64,000 nt of DNA from Sacculina carcini (Eukaryota; Arthropoda; Thecostraca; Sacculinidae). The notes below the pieces were generated by a model, which did no database searches, was not told where the DNA came from, and saw only the letters and a list, made by a program, of their open reading frames with translations. The translations under genes were made by a program, and so were the position numbers. The stretch is taken from assembly GCA_916048095.2 (NCBI GenBank), contig OU696572.1:6699954-6763953 (forward strand), written 5' to 3'. This document shows, one piece after another, positions 43,138 to 54,320 of the stretch. The first letter of the stretch is position 1. The number at the start of each line of letters is the position of its first letter.

Positions 43138-44854
43138 TACCTTTACAACTTCAATTTCGGAATAATCAACTTCAATTTCGGAATAATCAATTTCAATTTC
43201 GGAATAATCAACTTCAATTTCGGAATAATCAACTTCAATTTCGGAATAATCAACTTCAATTTCGGAATATTGATTTTTTCGTCGGAGTACGCTAGAAACA
43301 GTATTCACGTGCTTACATAATTTACATTCGTGTATTGGACGTACGCGGATGATAATTACTCTACCGTATTCAAGTGTGTTGGGCGGCAAGTTGTGATAAA
43401 ATTATTCGAGGAAATTACATAAGACAATCCGATGCTCAAGAAAAAAAAATAATTCGAGAAGTATTCAATATAGGCGGAGATTGGAGAGAATTTGCGAGAA
43501 ATCTGGGAGTGAAGCAGTCTCTCGCCTATGACTGGATCAACAGCCAATCTGATCACTCCACACAAAAAGGAGGCTGCACAAGGAAGAAGATACCGCCAGA
43601 ACACATTGCCTACATGGAGTCAACAGTGGAAAGCAATCCAAGAATCTCGCTAAAATATCTCACAGCGGCTGTAAAAGAACGTTTCCATCTGGAAACCCTG
43701 AGTATCAGCGGGAAGCAGGGGTGCAAACATCCATGTATTTCCATGTATCCATTCCATCCATGTATTATTGGGTGTATTTCCAGGCTAGGAATGGTGCATC
43801 ACGAGGTCAAGCGTGGTAGCTTTAATAAAAGCTCTGCCAACGAGTTTGTTAGAAGATGCCTACGAGAAGCGTTCTGCAAATATCGAAGCGAGGTTGTGCT
43901 TGTGGTCGACAACGCGCCTTGTCACTGTGACCTCGAGTCTGTATTTCAAGAAGACGAGTTTAAAATGCATTATCTGCTACGACTGGCTCCTTATTCACCA
44001 ATGTTGAATCCAATAGAAGAGGTGTGGTCTGCTATCAAGGCAGACGTCAAGCACAAAATGTCTGCCTTGATTCCCTCCATTCTGATTGGAGAACATGGAG
44101 ACATATCAAAAACCGAATTTCGTCAGAGGAAACTCGAGGAAGTAATCCAAAGCAGCGTCGGTGTGGTCAACGTTGAGCAGTGTATTAGGTGTATTGCGCA
44201 TGTCCAGAAACACATTCCCAGTGCCATAAACAAAGACGACGTCACATTTTAAAATGATTCATGTTCTAAATTGCACACCCTTTTACTTGTGTTTTGCTAT
44301 AATTTCTATTTCGAGTGTTTCTGTTATAAATCGATTGACCATTGATTGTGTTTTGGAGAATTGAGAAACATTGAGTTTGCGGTAGTTTCAGAATGAGCAT
44401 TACATCACAGAAAAACAGCATAAGGCAGGAGTTCTTAAGCGGGGGTGCTGGCTTTGATCCTAAGGAATGTGAGGATACCAGCAAAAATTTATATAATTCA
44501 TGTTGTAGTGCCTCCTTAAAATACAGAATTTGTTTTGTGAAGTTATCAAACAGGCCTTTGACGGATCAGTCAGATTAGATCAGATGAATAATTTTATCAC
44601 AACTTGCCGCCCAACGCCCTTGAATACGGTAGAGTAATTATCATCCGCGTACGTCCAATACACGAATGTAAATTATGTAAGCACGTGAATACTGTTTCTA
44701 GCGTACTCCGACGAAAAATCAATATTCCGAAATTGAAGTTGATTATTCCGAAATTGAAGTTGATTATTCCGAAATTGAAGTTGATTATTCCGAAGTTTAA
44801 ATTGATTTTTCCGAAATTGAAGTTGATTATTCCGAAATTGAAGTTGTAAAGGTA
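43138..44854 (+). mobile_element. Tc1/mariner-superfamily transposon with repeat-bearing long TIRs
   Basis: 1,717 bp, flanked by TA (43136-43137, 44855-44856). Long inverted repeats: about 43138-43410 and 44585-44854, beginning TACCTTTACAACTTC. Each TIR has six 21-bp subrepeats (AACTTCAATTTCGGAATAAT plus C), then about 130 bp of unique inverted sequence. One transposase gene lies between. The host LINE reads through after precise removal (P-T-R-L-T). Confidence 0.92.
43374..44252 (+). pseudogene. DDE transposase with lost first Asp block
   Basis: 292 codons. Helix-turn-helix part: WREFARNLGVKQSLAYDWIN. Catalytic remnants: VVLVVDNAPCH (second Asp) and LAPYSPMLNPIEEVWSAIK (Glu), 35 residues apart. 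The region that should hold the first Asp is replaced at about 43715-43785 by CATGTATT/CCATCCATG filler repeats (residues read GCKHPCISMYPFHPCI). The frame stays open but the enzyme should be inactive. Confidence 0.85.
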
Positions 44855-44966
44855 TAGATTGACAAACACAACAGCCACACTACTTGACCAAATATAGACA
44901 ACACATACACACTCAAACTCAGCCAACTACATAATTCAAAATTATATTTCAGACCATTGTCCCATT

Positions 44967-45832
44967 TTGTCATTTTTTAAAAATAGTAATAATGACAAGG
45001 GTAGGATGAATTATTCATATAGAAGAAGTTTTTTCAAACAAACAATAGAAAAATTTAGACAAGACATATCCACCACTGATTGGTCAGCAGTAATGGAGTG
45101 TTCAGATGTTAATATAGCGTACGATTTATTCATCATGATATTTAAAAAAAAATTCGAGGAAAACTTTCCACTTTACATAAAAAAATCAAACCGAAACAAA
45201 ATTTAAATCTTTATTTTTACAAAAAGTCTAAAGGATTGCATACGTAAAAAACATAAACTTGAGAAACTATCAAAAAAGTGGCCAATCACTTTCAAAGAAG
45301 AATACAAAAAATACAGAAACACCTTAACTCGAACACTGAGAGCAGCAAACAATAAATTTTACAAAGATCAATTGAAAGAATTTCAAGGAAATCCGAAACA
45401 GCATTGGCGTATAATAAACACTATCCTAGGGAGAAACATAGTGGAGAAAAACGATCTTTCTGCGATAGGTGGTACTGATCTGGAGATTGCTAATAAGTTG
45501 AATGATCATTTTCTCACGGCTGGACTCTCTAACATTGACGTATCACGAGACAATAGCTATATGAAATACCTGAACGAACCGGCAAACACTTCGTTGTACT
45601 TATATCCAACTGATCCAATGGAAACAAGTGAATGTTTAAGAATCCTCAACAAAAATTCTGCAGGTTGTGATGACATTCCGCCGAGAATACTACGCGAAGT
45701 ACGAGCGTTCATAAGTACTCCGTTATCTCACATTATGTATCTTTCTTTCTCGACCGTTGTTTTTCCAGACAAATTAAAAATAGCTAAAGTAGTGCCCGTG
45801 TTTAAAACAGGATATAAAAACAACATTAATAA
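44967..45832 (+). pseudogene. LINE ORF2 linker and reverse transcriptase start
   Basis: MNYSYRRSFFKQTIEKFRQD and TTDWSAVMECSDVNIAYDLF belong to the pre-RT linker. Frame breaks at about 45206 and 45370. Then WRIINTILGR, AGCDDIPPRILREV and VFPDKLKIAKVVPVFKTGYK lead to reverse transcriptase block 1. Cut at 45832 by LTR-D. Confidence 0.85.
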
Positions 45833-45994
45833 TGTAGAAGCGCTGCTCACTACACAGAACGATACAAGAGACTGATGTATTGTCACGCACACACACGCAA
45901 AACACACACACACACATACGCACGCACAGAGGCGCTAGTGATGGGCGGAGCCTATGATCACACCACCAAGGCGCCATTCGCACAGGTGGCCACA
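45833..45994 (-). repeat. 3' LTR of element D
   Basis: 162 bp, starts TGTAGAAGCGCTGC and ends GTGGCCACA on the plus strand, with a CA run inside. Differs from the other LTR by two substitutions and CA number. Confidence 0.92.
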
Positions 45995-46415
45995 GCTTCC
46001 CCCAGGTGCCGGTCACCGATATACTGAAAATACAAAGGTTGTAAAACGCATACACGATAATGAGGACGATAATAACAATATGAAAGATCTACATCAGGGG
46101 TTCCCAACCTTTTTGTTCTTGGTACCCCCTTTCCAAGACCTTGGAGTCCACGCGACCCCTTTTGTTTTGATTTTGCAGACTGTCACACTTTACATTGATT
46201 ATATACAAAAGGATGATATAGTAGGGTGTATTTTCTGTGATAGAGAGGGAAAGAAAAGTCTAAACAAATGTTCAAGAATCCAGTAATTTCTTTGGGAAAT
46301 TAAATCACATTGGTCCAACCTGAACAAAAAGAACATATATTCCTTAAAATGACATTAACATGGGTTTGAACATCTATTAAACCCAGCTAGTGGGATGTTT
46401 GATGTTACATTTCAG

Positions 46416-47105
46416 TATAACAAAGTTATAATCAGACCAGTTTTCTATCTGTCAGTTTACTCAGTTTTCTTTCTCTCTCTTTCTCAGTTTACGTTCGCGT
46501 TCTTTCGCGGCTTGCTTGTGCAGCTGTCGTTAGGCTAATTTATGTGTTAGAGCGAGCGACGTATTACACGGCGCCTGATATGTTTGGCAACGTGTGGAGT
46601 ATGGGTGACAGTAATTTATGGCCTTTTTTGTACGTCTGACTTGGCTGATCATCTCAAGGCAACACGCCTGTGTACTGTCAGATCGCGTTTAGAAATAGCT
46701 TGTGTCCCGGTGGTGTAGCACGAGCGGTTTGGCCAGTTGGCAATTGCTTGCGGAATATGGTGCCAACGACGTGTGTTCGTAGGTATATAAACTGGGGCTT
46801 ACTAAGAATAGAAAAACTTTGGCTGTGCTTGTTGGTGGGTCAGTTGGTTTGGTTTGGTTGGACTGTCGACGTGCGATGTAGGACTCACCATTATTAAGTC
46901 GTCATTAGAGCATTAGGTTCAGGACTTTATTAAGTGTTAAGAGTAGATTTGACTGGTTGCCCTGAATACACAATTCAACTTCGACTGGGTGACTATTACT
47001 TGTTATCGCGGAACACAACATCAAGAGGAACTATCAAGACATCACGATCAGCCGAACGAAGATCAATATCAATATAACAACATATTATTATCAATACCGT
47101 TACAT
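46416..47105 (+). mobile_element. Solo-LTR-like repeat, copy 2 (inside the hAT)
   Basis: 690 bp, matches 6227-6927. Flanked by the 5-bp duplication TTCAG (46411-46415, 47106-47110). No internal genes. TATA-like GTATATAAA at about 46781. Confidence 0.88.
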
Positions 47106-48840
47106 TCAGCAGTAAGCTTTGAAATTCGTGACCGAGCGTTTGTTAGAGCCAGTCTCATGTCATCAACATCCAATCTGTTCCTATTCTTTGTTTTTATATT
47201 AACAAGCGTTAAATATCCTACCTCACACAAGTAGGTAGAAGCAAATGGAACTAGGACACGTACAGCTATCATGCTGACTTTGGAGTATGACTGATACATA
47301 GCGCACCAGAACTGAGTTTTGGATTTCTCCTTGAAGAGATCACGAGCTGAAGAGTCATTCCTTAGATCCAGAAGTTCATCTTGGATATTATCTGGAGTGC
47401 TGGATACTTCAAGTGCAGTACAAAATGGGTTCCTTACTAGGGCCTCTTGTTCCTGTGATAGCTCAGGGAAGTAATGCTCGACTTCCTTTTCTAGAGACTG
47501 AAGATGTCCGATAATCTCATCCTTGAGGAACTGATCCAGTTGGCTCTGAGACTCATCTATCACTTCACAAAGTTTTTCAAACATGGCAATGTTTCCTAGA
47601 TTGGTTTTCCGACTCCAGTTCTGCAGTTTGGAAACAAAAGCCCGAAGACTATCTTGAAAAAGGAGAACATGTGTTTCCTTTCCTTGAAGCTTCATATTGT
47701 GCTTGTTCAGCTCGTGAAAAATGTCCGCCAGGTACGCAACCCTTTTATTCCAGGCTTCATCTTTGAAGTGAACCAGAAGATCTTTTCTTTCTTGAGTCTC
47801 CAGGAAAAGCTTGATTTCATCTTTCATTTCAAAGACACGATTAACAACGTTTTTTTCGACAACCAACGTACTGCTGTGTAGAAGAGAAGGACTTCGTGGT
47901 CAGCATTCATGTATTTGCATAGTTCTTTAAATAGGCGAGTGTTGAATGCTTGAGTTTTCACGTAATTTACAATTTTGATTACAGAATCAAGCACTTCCTG
48001 CAGAGAGGCAGGGAGAGTCTTGCTGGCGAGAGCATATCGGTGAATCATGCAGTGGATTCCCTTTGCTAACTTCTTCACTCTCGTTTGGAATCCTGATTTC
48101 GATCCCAGCATAGCCGTTGCCCCATCCGTACAAACCCCACATACGTTTTCCCATTGAAGATCTTCATCTTGGAAAAAAGTTTCCATAACATCATCAGCTT
48201 TTGTTGTGGTTTCAAGTGCACTGCAGTATAAGAATTCATCTTTAATGTCACCTGAATTTATGTATCTCACGAAGACAAACAACTGACAACATGAACTTAT
48301 ATCTGTTGACTCGTTGAGCTGAAAGGAGAACAAAGGGGAACTCTTGACTTCAGTCAACACCTGTTCCTTCACATCCATCGACATTTTAGAAATGCGCCTC
48401 TGTACAGTGTTATTTGACAGGGATAATTGCTGCATCTTCATTGCACTGGCTTCTCCAAGAATACGATTTACTGCTTTCATCATGCAAGGTTTAAGAAATG
48501 TTTCTCCAATGGTGTGAGGCTTTTGTTGTTAAGCAATTTCGAATGCATTGTCAAACGAGGCTTCTACTACGGCTGCAGTTTGCTGCTGAAACGACCCACT
48601 TCTGTCGAGTCTTTGGGTTTTAAGACACTGTTGATGCCGTTTGAAGAAATCCAAATCCTTCTTTGCGTGTTCTGGATGTTTCGTCTCGAGATGACGCTTG
48701 AATTTTGATGGTTTCATTGACTCTCCACTCAGGACAGCATGGCACAAAACACACTGTGGTTTCTCGATGCCGTCACTGGCAAGCAGAGAGGTGAAGCCAA
48801 TGTTGAGGTAGCATTCCGAGTATCTGCGCCGTTTAGCCAT
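47106..48840 (-). pseudogene. hAT transposase (ZBED5/FAM200-like)
   Basis: BED zinc finger at the N terminus (CVLCHAVLSGESMKPSKFKR HLETKH across 48700-48780). Core blocks are FSFQLNESTDISSC, GVCTDGATAMLG and a C-terminal dimerisation block (FASTYLCEVGYLTLVNIKTK). Lesions: TAA at about 48529 after AFEIA; a frameshift in the A-run at about 47857; Asn where the first catalytic Asp is normal (L-N-E-S-T-D). The solo LTR replaced only the last codon and stop (TAE-M-stop). Confidence 0.9.
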
Positions 48841-49158
48841 GGCTTCAAATATGTGAACAGAGTAAATAATGTTCTTAATTTATTCAATTCGAAAATATAC
48901 TAAAAACTTAAATAACAGCATTTTTCCAATTAAAGTGTCATATCACAACAGCATGCTTGCCTCAACAACTCACCTCTACTGCTTGCCTTATCTCCTTGCC
49001 GAAATTAAATAAAAATGTTGTACTTGTCACCACAATATGCAGCAGGAGTAATGACGGGGTAAGCATTGCCTGGTAAGGAGGGGAGGGAGTGTGGCCAGTC
49101 GCGCCATTCGTCATCCACCAATCAGCAACCACATGACTCACGTGTCGACAGCAAGCGC

Positions 49159-49183
49159 GCACACACACACACACACACACACA
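49159..49183 (+). repeat. (CA)n microsatellite inside hAT
   Basis: CA run within the non-coding 5' part of the hAT. Confidence 0.9.
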
Positions 49184-49581
49184 TGCGCATACATACATGC
49201 GCGTGCACTCACATACTCGCTACTCACTGATACACACATACATACAGTTGCAGACACATACACATTCACACAGGCACATTAGATCACAGGCACGCATACA
49301 TACACCTATAATATCATCTTTTGACATTAAACTAACGTAGCACACGTTTTGCTTTGCACCGAAGCAAAAAAGAAAAATATAAGTGCATGAGAAATGTAAC
49401 TGATGAAACAAATATAATGATATCCTAAGCTACTATTTACAAGGCTAGGTGACCTCCAGTCAAAGCTTCGCGACCCCACTGCCACGGCTTCGCGACCCCC
49501 TGGGGGGTCGCGACCCACCGGTTGGGAACCCCTGATCTACATAAACCAATAGTACACAGTAATGCCTTATCGGCAAACAAA

Positions 49582-50470
49582 TTACGTGAAACGAGCAGGC
49601 GGTCGTATAGGTCTGCTACGGCGAGACCAGACGACCCTGGTCGTTCGGTCTTGAACGGTAGCAGCAGGAGTAACTACAGGAGCCGGTGGGCGTGGAGGGG
49701 GTGACGTGCAGTCGTCCCTCTCCAGGAACGCCGGCTTCAGTCTGTCCACTGAAACTGTCTCATGACGACCGCTGCGATCCAGCACGTACGCTTTGCGGCC
49801 CCGGTTTATGACGGCGTAAGGACCCTGGTACGGCGGTGTCAGCGATGGTCGGTGTGCATCCACTCTTACGAAAACATGAGTCGCTGTAGACAGGTCCGGC
49901 GAAACAAATGGTCGTTGTTGCTCGTAACGGCCATGCCACGTGGTGGGCACTGGACGCAGACGCGACACGGCGGTGGTCAAGCGACGGACCGTCTCAGTAG
50001 CCGGCTGCGGCACTGCCGGGGAGAAAAACTGCCCTGGTAATCGCATTGGTTCTCCAAACACCAGCTCAGCTGATGAAGAACCCATGTCAGGTTTATGCGT
50101 TGCTCGAAGACCCATCATCACAATCGGGAGAGCAGACGGCCAGTCAGGATAATCACTCAAGGCAGCCCTGAGCGACGCTTTCAGTTGCCGATGCACCCTC
50201 TCGATGATCCCGTTCTGCTGCGGCATGTAGGCACATGTGGTCCTCAGCTTGACTCCCATAATTGACCACAACTCCTTCCACAGATCGGAGACAAACTGAG
50301 TGCCTCTGTCGGAAGTGATGTGCAGGCAAAGACCGAAACGTGCGATCCACTCTAGCAAGGCCTTGGCGCAGCTAGAGGAGGTAATATCCAACAACGGAAC
50401 GGCTTCCGGGTACCTCGTATATCTATCTATTATCGTGAAAAGATATTTGATATTTGTATTTGTATTTGTA
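49582..50470 (-). pseudogene. LTR-D integrase
   Basis: YLFTIIDRYTRYPEAVPL (core just after the missing first Asp), ITSDRGTQFVS (second Asp), NGIIERVHRQLK (Glu), then YQGPYAVINRGRKAYVLD (GPY/F module) and a basic end. The frame is open for about 300 codons. The zinc finger and first Asp are lost with the deletion that fuses integrase to protease at a TATTTGTATTTG-type repeat. Confidence 0.88.
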
Positions 50471-50938
50471 TTGATATTTGTACAGGTGAGTGACACTGTC
50501 TGTCAAACATCTGTTGCGCATATCGACAACAAGGCCGAACTCTCTTAGGAAGTCGGCCCCCAAAATAGGCGCTGGAACTGCTGCCACCAGGAACAGGAAT
50601 TTGTATACTCTGCCGAGGCCAAGGTCGACTTCAAGGGATAGGTCGTTCTGGTACACACTTATTACCGTGCCATTAGCGGCACGCACAATTGGTTTGTCGA
50701 GTGCCACAGCGGTCTTCTGCTGATTGCCAGCGGGTATCAGCGAAACCTCGCTGCCACAATCTACCAGATACTGGCGTCCGCTGCGATCGACAACGTGAAG
50801 CAGATGGCATTTGGAATTGCAGCCGGCAACTGCCATTACTGTCGACTGCGGGATGCGTTTCCCTGGAAGTCTGATTTGAATGTGCAAGGGGCTGTGCACC
50901 TGCGGGCGGTTGGTCCCCACTGCCGGTGGTACTTGCAC
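50470..50938 (-). pseudogene. LTR-D aspartic protease
   Basis: YLVDCGSEVSLIPAG holds the catalytic site, with Cys in place of the usual Thr (D-C-G). ILGADFLREFGLVVD is the later conserved block. The frame then enters KYQYKYKYKYQ, the translated microsatellite at the deletion point. Confidence 0.85.
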
Positions 50939-51618
50939 CAGCGATTGACATAATCGCTCGTTGACATGTGTTGTGAGGCACGATCAGACGCTGCTTGTCG
51001 CCGACCACGATGAGACACAACCACGGGAAGACCTGGAGCACGTTGTGTGGATAAAACAACTGCGTCATCCTCTTCACACTCCGATTCGTGGCGAACTGTC
51101 GCGACGGAGTGCAATGGCCGGTGACAAGCGTCTGCTTTGACGGCTACTTCCAGGAAGGTCATCTTTTGAAGCCAATCGCGGCACAGCAATTGCAAGGGCG
51201 ATGGCAGACGCGACAGAAAGGTCTCGATGATTATTTAGTGTCCTGTGTCGTTTGGATACAGAGCTTCTATGTCGCTATAAAGATCTGAGGGTCTACGTGA
51301 GCCCAATTCAGCTGGCAGACTGTTGAGTCGTCTTAGCCGCTCTGCGGGGCTGAGATGGAGACGCTGCTTCAATCGTGCACGCAGCTGTGAGTAGCAGTCA
51401 GCAGGTAGAGGACTTGCTGTAGCCAAATCCTTAACCAGGCGAAAGTGTGATGCTGGCAGTTTGGCTAATACTTTCCTCAGCATGGTGCTCTGCACTGTGA
51501 TGCCTGCATCCGCCATCAAATTGTCACACATGGCAAGCCATGTATCCACATCAATGGGATCGAAGATAGGTAATTCAACCCGAGTACCGAACGAACACTG
51601 CATTGGCGTGCCTTCCAT
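50836..51618 (-). pseudogene. LTR-D gag
   Basis: Starts at MEGTPMQCSFG (ATG at 51616-51618), 30 bases from the LTR. The capsid region includes VDTWLAMCDNLMADAGI and LRKVLAKLPASHFRLVKDLA. One in-frame TAA at about 51235 interrupts it. The zinc-binding end has the form WCKYHRQWGPTARRCTAPC. The frame would otherwise read through. Confidence 0.85.
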
Positions 51619-51636
51619 TTTAGGAACGCAAACAAA

Positions 51637-51647
51637 CGGGGTCACCA
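51637..51647 (-). promoter_or_regulatory. tRNA-Trp-type primer-binding site of LTR-D
   Basis: The minus strand TGGTGACCCCG follows the 5' LTR after one base and matches the 3' end of tRNA-Trp over 11 bases. Confidence 0.75.
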
Positions 51648-51648
51648 C

Positions 51649-51814
51649 TGTAGAAGCGCTGCTCACTACACAGAACGATACAAGAGACTGATGTATTGTC
51701 ACGCACACACACGCAAAACACACACACACACACACATACGCACGCACAGAGGCGTTAGTGATGGGCGGAGCCTATGATCACACCACCAAGGCGCCACTCG
51801 CACAGGTGGCCACA
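51649..51814 (-). repeat. 5' LTR of element D
   Basis: 166 bp partner of 45833-45994. Confidence 0.92.
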
Positions 51815-51818
51815 ATAA

Positions 51819-52050
51819 CTACCGATCAATCTCTCTATTACCGGCAGTAAGCAAAATAATTGAAAAGTTAATCTCAAGAAGACTAAATAAATACCTAGAA
51901 AAAAATAACTTATTACATGATAATCAATTCGGATTCAGGCCCAAACTTTCCACAGAAAGTGCTATTCTAAAATTTACTTCAGAAATTTACCAAAAATTAG
52001 ATGAAGGAGCTTTTGTAATAGGAATGTTCTTAGACCTCTCTAAAGCGTTA
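51819..52050 (+). pseudogene. LINE reverse transcriptase continued after LTR-D
   Basis: ISLLPAVSKIIEKLISRRLN, DNQFGFRPKLSTESAI and GMFLDLSKAL are reverse transcriptase blocks 2, 2a and 3 (motif A). A stop follows immediately and the sequence leaves the LINE at about 52050 for CA-rich DNA. Confidence 0.87.
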
Positions 52051-52946
52051 TGATTCAATATGTTTGTGGCAATACATGGTTAAATACAAAAATACACACA
52101 CACACAAGCACAAGAGTCATACACATACACAATCACGAACACACACACTCACCTACATACACACACCCATACACACACAAAACAGACAATTACATATACG
52201 CACAACCACAAACATACACTCACGTTTACATACTCAAAAACACAAAAATACACCCGCACAAACACATACATAGTGAATAAGATAGCACAGCCGACATACA
52301 GCACAGAAGACAACACAACATACAACACATTAAGACAACACAGCTGGCATACAACGACATACACTCAGATTGACAAATCACAACACAATAGACACAAAAA
52401 TACAAACCAGAAAACACAACATATCAGACACACAAAGACACACACACACACACGAATACCAACGCATTTCATAACACAAATATTAAAATCACCACATAAA
52501 ATAACCCTAGAAGAAAACATTGATATCAGCATATCAATGAGAGTATAAACTCATCTAAGAAAACAGAACTACATACGTAGTTTCCACGATAGATTGAGAG
52601 AATACAGACGGGAGGAGAGCTACGGCCAGTGATCTTACAGTAAACATATTCTTAGGAACTTATACATAGATCTAACATACATTGAATAAGGTGAATGCAA
52701 TTTGTATTGAAAGTAATGGAAACACCACCACCAACAGACTTGGAGGGATTGGAGCTATTGATGGAGCGAGACTGATGAAAGCAGAGTAATTGGAAGGAGG
52801 GGCAGCTATTAAAAAAGAATCTCAATGTGAGGAAGCCAATATTAATTCATAAAGAAAATGTCATAATTGACTAAAACAGAGACAAAAATATATACTTTAG
52901 ACACACACACACATTTTTCATTTATTGGTCAGGTTGGTTATGTTAG

Positions 52947-52997
<51 letters not shown>

Positions 52998-53337
52998 AAT
53001 TAATTCGTATACTACTCATTCGATATATAAACTCGGTGTTTTTATAGACGCTAGACAATCCTTACAGGGCTACTCTCTGTTTCTGGCTCACTCTTGCTTT
53101 TTGCGTCCACAGGATACCTCGTCATCATTACTTTCGCAGCGTTTATGATTGTTATTGTTTGTAATAAATTGTATGTGTGTGTATTATTATTGTGCTCAAC
53201 TGGCGGCAATACGCCAGAGGGAATTCGTGGACAATTTTATCTAGTTTACCGCTTCGTTTATTTCAAGTCATTGACGGACATTTATGTGCGTATATCTTCG
53301 TTTATATTTTTTATCTGGCGTGTTCCGTTGGCAGCTG
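52051..53337. other. CA-rich and unassigned sequence upstream of GFM1
   Basis: CA/ACAC-rich until 52540, and a long (CA)n at 52947-52997. No promoter could be identified. If GFM1 starts further left, its first exon is not recognisable here. Confidence 0.5.
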
Positions 53338-53493
53338 ATGACGGTCAGGTGTGTGACATACAACAAATTCGCCGAGCACAAGCCGCTGGAGAAGATTCGC
53401 AACATCGGCATTTCGGCGCACATTGACTCGGGCAAAACCACTCTCACGGAGCGAATCCTCTATTACACGGGGCGTATAAAGGAAATGCACGAG
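53338..53493 (+). CDS. GFM1: Mitochondrial elongation factor G, exon with P-loop
   Basis: Encodes [20 protein letters not shown], then [19 protein letters not shown]. This is the start of the GTPase domain, with the P-loop AHIDSGKT. The factor moves tRNA and mRNA through mitochondrial ribosomes. The donor at 53494 (GAG then GTCAGC) ends the exon in phase 0 after KEMHE, at the equivalent residue of animal GFM1. The start is uncertain: ATG at 53338 is in frame, an upstream ATG at 53284 would add 18 residues, and CAG at 53346-53348 could be an acceptor. A clear transit peptide is not visible. Confidence 0.88.
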
Positions 53494-54187
53494 GTCAGCC
53501 TTTCTCCACTGTCCTATCGCACACTCCTTTTTCCCAGTTGAAGCAGTAATTCTTCAAGGTACGATGCTATTGTATGCCTCCTTTTGCGTCATGAATTTCA
53601 CTATCAGAATATCTGCGAGTGGAGTTATGCGCGAGTATGTGATTGCAGACAGACATGCTTTTTGGACCAATAAATTTACCAGAAATGATAAATCTAAATT
53701 ACCGGTGAATGTTTGTAAAGGTTTTGGGTATCGGCTCCTGTTTTTTGACCCTGTGCAGTCAATCAGCGATGATATGCACATGAAGCAGGCGCAATTTTTG
53801 GTATTTATTCTTTTTGAAGTGATCTTTTCGCCCTAAGGTTGGGCCATTGTAGCAATAACTACAAGGTTTTCTTGGTAGTGTTCGATCACGATTACGTGAA
53901 CACTAACACGATTACATAAACACGTACTCCCTGACTTGCACACACACTCAGACGTTATACCACACATACGCTGAGTCATATTATTTAATATCACGCCTAT
54001 TCATTCATCTTATCTTTCTATGCATTTCATCCATCTATCATTCATGCACTTATCCATAAAATGGCGTATTAGTTTTTTATTTGGGTTTGATTTCATCGGA
54101 CATGGTGTGCAATATGTTCCTTTAGATCTTTCTGTCCCTTAAAATCGTTAATCGGATTTTCAATTTAGCGGGTTTTTTGTCGGTCAG
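53494..54187 (+). other. GFM1 intron (694 bp)
   Basis: GT at 53494, AG at 54186-54187. No transposon recognised inside. Confidence 0.85.
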
Positions 54188-54320
54188 GTGCGTGGCAAAG
54201 ACAATGTTGGTGCTGTGATGGACTCAATGGAGCTGGAGCGACAGAGAGGCATCACAATTCAGTCGGCAGCCACCTACACGCTGTGGGATGATCATAATAT
54301 CAACATCATCGATACGCCGG
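54188..54320 (+). CDS. GFM1: Mitochondrial elongation factor G, exon with switch regions
   Basis: [20 protein letters not shown] then [13 protein letters not shown] (switch I, G2 Thr) and INIIDTPG (G3). 133 bases, phase 0 to phase 1. Acceptor CAG at 54185-54187, donor GTATGT at 54321. The residues fit the animal GFM1 consensus without gaps, so this exon appears intact. Confidence 0.92.

Larger units (their letters stand above)
46087..49542 (-). mobile_element. hAT transposon, full length, defective
   Basis: Ends CAGGGGTTCCCAACC at 46095 and GGTTGGGAACCCCTG at 49534 are inverted. The 8-bp duplication ATCTACAT lies at 46087-46094 and 49535-49542. The minus strand encodes a BED-finger transposase. 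A solo LTR (46416-47105) is inserted near the transposase stop codon. Confidence 0.96.
45829..51818 (-). mobile_element. LTR retrotransposon D (Ty3/gypsy), internally deleted, hosting a hAT
   Basis: Short LTRs 45833-45994 and 51649-51814 with a 4-bp duplication ATAA (45829-45832, 51815-51818). Minus strand gag, protease and integrase remain; reverse transcriptase and RNase H are deleted. The primer site TGGTGACCCCG (minus strand of 51637-51647) fits tRNA-Trp. A purine tract (minus CTGGGGGAAGC) abuts the 3' LTR. A hAT transposon occupies 46095-49534 in its 3' non-coding part. Confidence 0.93.
41710..52050 (+). mobile_element. LINE with L1-like ORF1, split by nested insertions
   Basis: The coding order survives across gaps: ORF1 (41755-42384), endonuclease (42447-43137, resumed at 44857), linker (44967-45370), reverse transcriptase N-terminus (45372-45832), and reverse transcriptase continued at 51819-52050. 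A mariner-like element sits in the first gap and LTR-D in the second. After removal of each insertion and one target copy, the codons rejoin in frame. The 3' end was not found. Confidence 0.88.

Noticed and set aside
43144..43275. CRISPR-like array of 21-bp direct repeats
   Set aside because: The repeats have no unique spacers, are mirrored at 44705-44850 and belong to a transposon TIR in eukaryotic DNA.
43141..43295. Repetitive protein extension (QLQFRNN)n of the LINE endonuclease
   Set aside because: It is the translation of the inserted transposon's subrepeats after the LINE frame is interrupted at 43137.
51619..51747. N-terminal extension of LTR-D gag (VCVCVCFACV...)
   Set aside because: It reads through the LTR and its CA tract; the gag start at 51618 fits better.
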